From the NCBI GenBank assembly GCA_030614945.1, contig JAUXAH010000060.1, positions 1 through 9,274 on the forward strand: DNA of 9,274 bases, written 5' to 3'. Origin of the DNA: Phycisphaerae bacterium. GTDB taxonomy: Bacteria; Planctomycetota; Phycisphaerae; Sedimentisphaerales; SG8-4. The notes beneath the pieces are model-generated. The model saw only the letters and a list, made by a program, of their open reading frames with translations, had not been told where the DNA came from and did no database searches. Numbering within the stretch: the first letter of the stretch is position 1; every line of letters begins with the position of its first letter. A program made the position numbers and the translations under genes. Shown here piece after piece: positions 5,623 to 9,274 of this stretch.

Positions 5623-5817
5623 ATGTTCGAGGAAGAGTCTCGATCGAGGGGAGTTCGTCGCGCGATGTACGAAGGGATCGCCTCTGCGGCCTTACGCTGC
5701 CTTAATAAGGACCTTGTCCTTACAATTGGCGTGGGGTTCGTGGGGGTCGCGCGGCTTCCTGGGCGGGGTGGCGGGGCAAAGTGCGGGCGAGATCTCGGCG
5801 GAAACGAAAGGAGGTGA
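5623..5817 (+). CDS. Doubtful 64-residue hypothetical protein
   Basis: A frame of 64 codons whose TGA lies inside the ribosome site of the next gene (5824), as would suit translational coupling. Against it, there is no ribosome site before the ATG, no recognisable domain, and it covers a palindrome plus CTTACA motif that elsewhere lie between genes. It may instead be the untranslated leader of the rightward operon. Confidence 0.2.
   Translation: MFEEESRSRGVRRAMYEGIASAALRCLNKDLVLTIGVGFVGVARLPGRGGGAKCGRDLGGNERR
5706..5728. promoter_or_regulatory. Operator-like palindrome fused to CTTACAATTG
   Basis: TAAGGAC-ctt-GTCCTTA (5706-5722) overlaps CTTACAATTG (5719-5728). It lies about 100 bp before the first confident rightward gene, a plausible control point for the 5824-7930 operon. 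Confidence 0.4.
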
Positions 5818-5823
5818 GGCGCG

Positions 5824-6000
5824 ATGGTGTACGAGGCGAAGGTGGAGCTGCCTGCAGCGGACGGGAGAGCGGAAGTCATGTATCGGAAGTTGCGGGGTGA
5901 GGCGGGCAACGCACAGGAGGCTGCGAACGCGGCGGGGGACTTAGTGAACCCGGGTGAGTGTGTTGTCGCGGTGAAGCCGTTGTGGAACCTGGACTGGTAG
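5824..6000 (+). CDS. Small hypothetical protein (58 aa), first gene of rightward operon
   Basis: ATG at 5824 follows AAAGGAGGTGA, the best ribosome site in the window, and the frame ends with TAG at 5998-6000. The 58 residues start MVYEAKVELPAADGRAEVMY and end VVAVKPLWNLDW, with an Ala/Asn-rich centre. I see no motif that gives a function. The strong ribosome site, G-biased codon use like the following genes, and a 35-base gap to the next start support a real gene. Confidence 0.7.
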   Translation: MVYEAKVELPAADGRAEVMYRKLRGEAGNAQEAANAAGDLVNPGECVVAVKPLWNLDW

Positions 6001-6035
6001 TGTGTGGAATCGAATCCAGAGAAGGGAGTGGCGCG

Positions 6036-6380
6036 ATGCCAGACGTGAACAGCCCGACGGTGGAACAGGTGCAGACGTGGCTGGGTCAGGTGATGTTGCA
6101 GGTGCAGGTCATCGACGGCGCCCTGGACCAGATGGCCGAGACGCTTGCGGATATGGCCCTGTCGCTTGCGTGTGATCGGTTGAAGGGTGAGACGTTGTTG
6201 AAGCGTGCCCAGGGGGTATTGAGCGAGAAGGTTCGGGCTATCCGGTACATCTCCACGGGAGAAGCGGGAGCGCGGGTGGAGAACGAAACGGAAAGGGGCG
6301 ACAATGGCGATGTGGCGACGACGAAAGCCAACGGGACACGCGAGTTGGGGAACGATGGGCGCGATGAAGGGGCGGGATGA
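6036..6380 (+). CDS. Helical hypothetical protein (114 aa)
   Basis: The ATG at 6036 follows AAGGGAGTG. An in-frame upstream start exists near 5958 but would overlap the previous gene and has no better ribosome site. Residues 7-75 are predicted helical by composition (VEQVQTWLGQVMLQVQVIDG, then MAETLADMALSLACDRLK), which suggests an oligomerising helical bundle. The last 35 residues are polar, Gly/Asn/Glu-rich and probably disordered. The 3' end may overlap the next gene by 77 bases, depending on that gene's start. Function unknown. Confidence 0.75.
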   Translation: MPDVNSPTVEQVQTWLGQVMLQVQVIDGALDQMAETLADMALSLACDRLKGETLLKRAQGVLSEKVRAIRYISTGEAGARVENETERGDNGDVATTKANGTRELGNDGRDEGAG

Positions 6381-6501
6381 GGTCGGGAATTGCCCGGCGT
6401 GTGGGTGTCTGACGTCGAACCGGAAGCGTGACCCGCAAGGGAAGTTCCCCTGGGTGTGCGCGACGTGTCACTATCGAGATCGCGCGACAATGAGACGGTG
6501 A
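6304..6501 (+). CDS. Small C4 zinc-ribbon protein 1
   Basis: Up to 65 residues. The C-terminal half has CPAC (30-33) and CATC (52-55), two Cys pairs separated by 18 residues, typical of a zinc ribbon that may bind DNA, RNA or protein. The start is uncertain: ATG 6304 has AAGGGG upstream but overlaps the previous gene by 77 bases, while ATG 6355 or 6364 would give a shorter protein starting just before the ribbon and closer in size to its neighbour. It is a paralog of 6516-6680, with the same Cys spacing and a shared D-P-x-G-x-(F/Y)-x-WVCATC core. This suggests a local gene duplication. Confidence 0.75.
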   Translation: MAMWRRRKPTGHASWGTMGAMKGRDEVGNCPACGCLTSNRKRDPQGKFPWVCATCHYRDRATMRR

Positions 6502-6515
6502 GAGAGGAGAAGGGT

Positions 6516-6680
6516 ATGGCGCGGGGGGCGTTGGTGGGGAAGCCGGTGAAGACAACGGCTGAGAAGTGTCGGGCGTGTGGGAGTGTGAAGGGGTGCTGGA
6601 TGGAAGACCCGGAAGGTGAATACGTTTGGGTGTGTGCGACGTGTCCCTTTCAAGATCGGAGAGAGAAGGGGGTGAAGTGA
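6516..6680 (+). CDS. Small C4 zinc-ribbon protein 2
   Basis: 54 residues, ATG at 6516 after GAGAGGAGAAGGG. The Cys pairs CRAC (18-21) and CATC (40-43) with an 18-residue gap, and the EDPEGEYVWVCATC core, make it a sister of the preceding gene. The N-terminus (MARGALVGKPVKTTAEK) is basic. Its stop codon abuts the next ATG, so translation is probably coupled. A nucleic-acid-binding regulatory role is likely but inferred. Confidence 0.8.
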   Translation: MARGALVGKPVKTTAEKCRACGSVKGCWMEDPEGEYVWVCATCPFQDRREKGVK

Positions 6681-6917
6681 ATGCCGGGGCTGCCGGGCAA
6701 GTGGGGAACGCACACTGTCTGTGATTTGACTTCGGAGAACCGATGCGTTGCGTTTTTTGTTGATGCTGAGAATCCGATCTTCGCGGGCATCGTGGATACT
6801 CGGCGGCCCGTCACGGTCGGAGACGCGCTCGTTGTTCGAGACGAACTTCTTGCCGAAGGGTTCGTTTTCGGTAGGGACTTTGTGATTAGGAAGCTGGCGA
6901 AACAGGAAAGGGGGTGA
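6681..6917 (+). CDS. Hypothetical protein (78 aa)
   Basis: Starts at the ATG immediately after the previous TGA; AAGGGGGTGAAG upstream is its ribosome site, nearly identical to the leader of the next gene. The N-terminal half looks beta-stranded (RCVAFFVDAENPIFAGIVD) and a helix follows (VGDALVVRDELLAEG). I do not recognise the family. The tight coupling to both neighbours argues that it is translated. Confidence 0.75.
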   Translation: MPGLPGKWGTHTVCDLTSENRCVAFFVDAENPIFAGIVDTRRPVTVGDALVVRDELLAEGFVFGRDFVIRKLAKQERG

Positions 6918-6922
6918 AGAGG

Positions 6923-7141
6923 ATGCCGGAACCGCCGGTGGGTGAGTTGATCACGAAAGCGATCGATGAACTGAATGAGGCGACGCCGCATCTGGTGAGT
7001 GCGTCGGAAATGATCAAGGATTTCTGGGAACGGGTGCGTTCGGGGACTGCGAGCAATCCGTCAGAGGCGGCGGAGTCGATGGTGCAGAGCGTGGGTGGCC
7101 TGTTGACCTGGCTGGAGAATGTGAGAAAGGGGTTGGAATGA
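6923..7141 (+). CDS. Helical hypothetical protein (72 aa)
   Basis: I choose the ATG at 6923 over a GTG at 6914 because AAGGGGGTGAAGAGG lies at good spacing before it. The protein is acidic and almost entirely helical by composition (ELITKAIDELNEATPHLVSA, then SMVQSVGGLLTWLENVRKGL), a small helical bundle or coiled-coil candidate. The stop overlaps the next start (ATGA). Function unknown. Confidence 0.75.
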   Translation: MPEPPVGELITKAIDELNEATPHLVSASEMIKDFWERVRSGTASNPSEAAESMVQSVGGLLTWLENVRKGLE

Positions 7142-7539
7142 TGACGCCACACATTGAGGCGAAGCCGACTGGTATCGAAGCGCCGAAGTGGAAAGGTGTG
7201 CGCGAGCTGGGGATGATCCGCGAGGACAAGTTCTTTTTGCGACTCGTCATGTTGACGTGTGGGAAGCGAAATTGCACGAAGTGCCCTCACGGGCCTTACT
7301 GGTACTTTGGCTACTCACACCGACGCAAGGTTCGCCAGATATATCTCGGCAAAACGTTGTTGGGCGAGCGTACGCTGAAACACCCGGACATTCTGGCGGT
7401 TGTTCGTGCGGCGACAAAAGACCGGGGGATCGAGCCGATTGCGAAGGACGCGGGCCGGCAGGTGCACGAGCACCCTGAGTTGTTTACCCGCGTGGAAGAT
7501 GTGAAGGGTGGACGTGACGGTGACAGCCCAGAGGACTGA
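7138..7539 (+). CDS. CGK-x2-C-x2-CPHGPYWY motif protein (DUF6788-like, tentative)
   Basis: 133 residues with a distinctive core at 41-71: CGKRNCTKCPHGPYWYFGYS, then RRKVRQIYLGK. A CGK...C...C...HGPYWY...YLG arrangement occurs in small domains of unknown function (DUF6788 type) found in mobile-element and phage contexts; that match is from memory of the motif, not a search. Cys41, Cys46, Cys49 and His51 could bind a metal. The C-terminal third is helical and charged. The start ATGATG at 7138 overlaps the previous stop and is preceded by AAAGGGG. A nucleic-acid-binding role is plausible, and it is one candidate for a missing initiator or regulator. Confidence 0.75.
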   Translation: MMTPHIEAKPTGIEAPKWKGVRELGMIREDKFFLRLVMLTCGKRNCTKCPHGPYWYFGYSHRRKVRQIYLGKTLLGERTLKHPDILAVVRAATKDRGIEPIAKDAGRQVHEHPELFTRVEDVKGGRDGDSPED

Positions 7540-7930
7540 GCTCGAGGCGCGGCTTGCGCGTTTGGAATCATGGGAGACGCGACAGGCGCGATTGGGCGGA
7601 CTCGTCCTCGAGGCGCGGCGTTACGGCCGCGTGACCGTCGAATGGGAGTTGATGCGAAACTTCGCGTCGTACCGAGAGGAGATCGCGTCGATGTTGCCCT
7701 GCCTGGTCGAGTACCTGGCGGAGTGGGTGTGTCCGAAGGCGGCGCACTGGGGGGGCGTGCTGAAGACTTGTGCTGAAGTGACGGATTGGTTGGGCGCGCC
7801 GGGGGACCACACGGCAGACTCGCATGAGGCGATTGTGAGCGCTGGGGCGTTGGACTGGATTGTTCATTTGCGCCGTGCGTGTGTGAACCTGCGAGACGCG
7901 TTGATGGAGTCGTGGTACGACGCGCGCTAA
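7508..7930 (+). CDS. Helical hypothetical protein (140 aa), last gene of rightward operon
   Basis: Start at GTG 7508 (GGAAG nine bases upstream) or GTG 7514 (GAAGG five bases upstream). Both overlap the end of the previous gene by about 30 bases. Residues 10-37 form a charged helix of coiled-coil type (TELEARLARLESWETRQARL), followed by further helices containing conspicuous Trp residues. No catalytic motif is visible. The TAA at 7928-7930 overlaps by three bases the TAG of the convergent gene 7927-8595, and no terminator separates them. Function unknown. Confidence 0.75.
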   Translation: MDVTVTAQRTELEARLARLESWETRQARLGGLVLEARRYGRVTVEWELMRNFASYREEIASMLPCLVEYLAEWVCPKAAHWGGVLKTCAEVTDWLGAPGDHTADSHEAIVSAGALDWIVHLRRACVNLRDALMESWYDAR

Positions 7931-8595
7931 GGCCACGTCTTTTCGTAGACGCAGTACTGGGAGAACCGTCCGTCGGCGCTCACTTGTCGGGAGTAGAGTC
8001 GGGCCTGAAGTCCAGATTGAAACGGCTGGTTGATGTAGTAATAGCCGTAGTCGGACTTCGGGCCTGCCTGTATCCAGCGCTGGCGAAACGTGATCCTGGG
8101 CGACGCGCGTGACGCGGGAAATCCGTACGACAATTGGAGAAGGATCGAGGTCCCTGACGGGATGGGGCCATAGACCCAGTTGATGCGAAAAACGTTTGCG
8201 GCGTCCCAATACCAGTCGTGTGTGAAGGGTGGAAGAATCGAGGCGACCGCCGGCGGCGTGTCGAGCCAGGCGATCCCGCAGTAGCGGAGAACGATGTTGT
8301 GCTGCATGTAGGCGTTGAGGCCCGGCATGGGCGTCGTGCGACGTGTATGGAAGCGAAGCGTGTGTTCCTGGGCGTAGGCGTTCCAGAGGGCGCGTTGCGT
8401 GGCGGTGAGTACTTTGTTCCAGCGCGAGGCTGTCCGGGCAAACTCTCGGTTGCGAAGGCGCTGGCTGTCGGAGCGCTGTTGGCGTGGGCGCGGCTTGGTC
8501 TGTATAATTCCCATCCCTCGGTGCGTCTTGAACGTGAGGTTGCCGATCGAGCCGGAGATGTCCTGGACTAATCCTGTTGGTCGGAATCGAGCCAT
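7927..8595 (-). CDS. Phage-associated protein, paralog C (W59/W71 family with C-terminal beta domain)
   Basis: 222 residues from ATG 8593-8595, with AAAGGGAAG upstream. The N-terminal domain has the family opening SGSIGNLTFKTHRGMG (14-29), Trp59 and LTATQRALW to Trp71, then a P-G-x-N-AY segment near 91-96. It lacks the second Gly of the GG pair and the P-x-NP motif is degraded, so it is the most divergent of the three paralogs here. The C-terminal half is rich in aromatic beta segments and ends GLQARLYSRQVSADGRFSQY, aligned in place with the ends of paralogs A and B. The start lies inside the 3' end of the small gene at 8568-8873 (28-base overlap), so the two are likely coexpressed. Confidence 0.85.
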   Translation of the reverse strand: MARFRPTGLVQDISGSIGNLTFKTHRGMGIIQTKPRPRQQRSDSQRLRNREFARTASRWNKVLTATQRALWNAYAQEHTLRFHTRRTTPMPGLNAYMQHNIVLRYCGIAWLDTPPAVASILPPFTHDWYWDAANVFRINWVYGPIPSGTSILLQLSYGFPASRASPRITFRQRWIQAGPKSDYGYYYINQPFQSGLQARLYSRQVSADGRFSQYCVYEKTWP

Positions 8596-8873
8596 GGCAG
8601 GAACTTCCCTTTGAGCAGTTCACGCAGATGAAGCGCCCAGTCGGAGCCGTACTTCTCTTTGAGCCATTCGATCAAGAAGGGAATGAGTTGGTCGAGCAGG
8701 CGCACGAGCAGCCACGTCCAGACGGGCGGCGGCGACTGTGCGCGTCGGACGATCGCGGCGGCGACGACCCATTGGTGTTTCCCGGCGCCGGGCAGCGGAA
8801 GTTCCTCGGCTGAGGCCATGTCGCAAAGCAGGTCGTGAATGTCGTTGTCGGAGAAGTTGAACGCGGTTGGCAT
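8568..8873 (-). CDS. Small hypothetical protein, copy 2 (complete, 101 aa)
   Basis: The complete version of the gene cut at 1-207. ATG at 8871-8873 follows GGAGAC on the minus strand. Residues 1-45 are mixed, with GKHQWVVAAAIVRRA at 31-45; residues 48-75 hold PPPVWTWLLVRLLDQLIPFLIEWL in part, a hydrophobic but charged-interrupted helix, and a basic/aromatic tail follows (ELLKGKFLPWLDSD). Membrane association is possible, but a classical transmembrane segment is not clear. It is upstream of paralog C with overlapping frames. No family recognised. Confidence 0.75.
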   Translation of the reverse strand: MPTAFNFSDNDIHDLLCDMASAEELPLPGAGKHQWVVAAAIVRRAQSPPPVWTWLLVRLLDQLIPFLIEWLKEKYGSDWALHLRELLKGKFLPWLDSDQQD

Positions 8874-8894
8874 TGATCGTCTCCGTTTTTCTTT

Positions 8895-8925
8895 AGTATG
8901 CGCCCGCGTGCGGATCCGGAGTCAA
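8895..8925 (-). promoter_or_regulatory. Candidate sigma70-type promoter of small gene copy 2
   Basis: TTGACT (8920-8925, minus) and CATACT (8895-8900) are separated by 19 bases. It is conserved with 229-259 although flanking bases differ, which supports function. Confidence 0.5.
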
Positions 8926-8955
8926 GCGAAAAAGTCTGCAGGGGTGCCGGCCAAT

Positions 8956-8973
8956 TCTTACAATCTGCGATCG
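8956..8973 (+). promoter_or_regulatory. Shared operator-like site TCTTACAATCTGCGATCG
   Basis: The third copy of the 18-mer also at 290-307 and 1930-1947. It begins the block of about 60 bp that resists divergence between the two spacers. Confidence 0.45.
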
Positions 8974-9067
8974 GCAGCCCGGCCGCAAGCGACCCTAAAA
9001 CTGTCGCGGCCTGCTTGATCGGGTCGAGGCGGCTGCCGGCGGCCGAGTCGGGCGCTGCGCAAAACCC

Positions 9068-9274
9068 TTACAACACGTCGGTGCGGGTTGGCAAAAAAGA
9101 GTGGCCCCGGGTGGTGAGGCCGGGGCCGAACAGGAGAAAGGCGCGACTGCGATCACGCGAGAATGTCAACGCGTGCGACCGTGGGGGTCCCATGCGTCCG
9201 TCTGAGATGAGCGCGCGGAACCGGAAGTACCATCGTTGGCCGATGGCGACATTACCAGAGGCCACCAAGGTCAT
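9068..9274 (-). pseudogene. 3' end of a second paralog B gene, frameshifted (partial)
   Basis: This is the 3' end of a copy of the 487-1161 gene; the rest lies outside the window. It reads identically through SDGRMGPP, then a G run of five (9183-9187) replaces the run of six at 517-522. The frame shifts and reads through the normal stop and the terminator to 9068. The original stop would be at 9152-9154. Apart from that base, 470-609 and its copy match throughout. A homopolymer sequencing error is as likely as a true mutation. Confidence 0.7.
9093..9127 (-). terminator. Rho-independent terminator, second copy
   Basis: Same GGCCCCGG/CCGGGGCC stem (9103-9110 with 9120-9127), followed on the minus strand by ACTCTTTTTTGCC. 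It is conserved with 427-461 and gains one T. Confidence 0.85.

Larger units (their letters stand above)
3531..5823. other. Approximately 2.3-kb non-coding control region between divergent gene blocks
   Basis: No convincing gene is visible on either strand; the single weak candidate is 5623-5817. In order the region contains a leader terminator, a GC-rich hairpin, a long A/C-rich + strand stretch (about 3890-4530) and two 16-bp palindromes flanked by 25-bp direct repeats. These are followed by a 374-bp foldback element, a 22-bp tandem repeat array, a small hairpin and several CTTACA motifs with a palindrome. Genes point away on both sides, as expected around an origin or control region (inference). 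Confidence 0.65.
8667..9274. repeat. Right copy of a divergent 608-bp direct duplication
   Basis: Aligns with 1-609 at an offset of 8666, falling to 8665 after one deleted G. The coding portions are nearly identical (four mismatches over the small gene, a single indel over 470-609). The spacer (8874-9095) is much more diverged, with conserved islands at the promoter, the TCTTACAATC site and the terminator. Confidence 0.9.

Noticed and set aside
7568..8623. Long 351-codon leftward frame
   Set aside because: Shadow of the genes at 7508-7930 and 7927-8595; His/Arg/Pro-rich translation with none of the family motifs.
1..9274. tRNA, rRNA or large ncRNA genes
   Set aside because: No cloverleaf with a recognisable T-loop or other conserved RNA core was found by eye; a covariance-model scan would be decisive.

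Overview
The window looks like one turn, plus about 600 bases, of a compact GC-rich mobile replicon of phage or plasmid character. The left end (1-609) and right end (8667-9274) are divergent copies of the same sequence. This fits a unit of about 8.67 kb that is either tandemly repeated or circular with two sequence variants. The host cannot be fixed from sequence alone. GCGATCGC, the cyanobacterial HIP1 octamer, occurs eight times, which hints at a cyanobacterial host, but a Dam-like GATC bias would look similar.

Layout. Leftward (minus-strand) genes occupy 1-3530: an SLOG-like Rossmann protein (3102-3530) followed by a small serine recombinase (2445-3092). After a 562-bp spacer carrying a helically phased DnaA-box cluster come two paralogous phage-associated proteins (1184-1882 and 487-1161), closed by a clear terminator, and then the start of a small protein (207 leftward). 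At the right end the same small protein appears complete (8568-8873), followed by a third paralog of the phage-associated family (7927-8595). A second copy of the 487-1161 gene, with a 3' frameshift, begins to enter at 9274. Rightward genes fill 5824-7930 as a tight operon of eight short genes, including two tandem C4 zinc ribbons and a CGK...HGPYW-motif protein. The operon converges on the 7927-8595 gene with overlapping stop codons.

Between the divergent blocks lies about 2.3 kb without a convincing gene (3531-5823), packed with structure. It holds a leader terminator, paired 16-bp palindromes 40 bp apart within 25-bp direct repeats, and a 374-bp foldback element with arms above 110 bp enclosing a TTCCCTGT repeat array. 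It also holds seventeen contiguous 22-bp iteron-like units (4996-5369) and operator-like palindromes. This is the best candidate for an origin or control region. No replication initiator, capsid, portal or terminase is recognisable. If the unit replicates, its initiator is either an uncharacterised protein here or supplied in trans.

A CTTACA/TGTAAG motif occurs about 16 times, almost entirely outside confident genes and on both strands. It may be a dispersed operator for an element-wide regulator.
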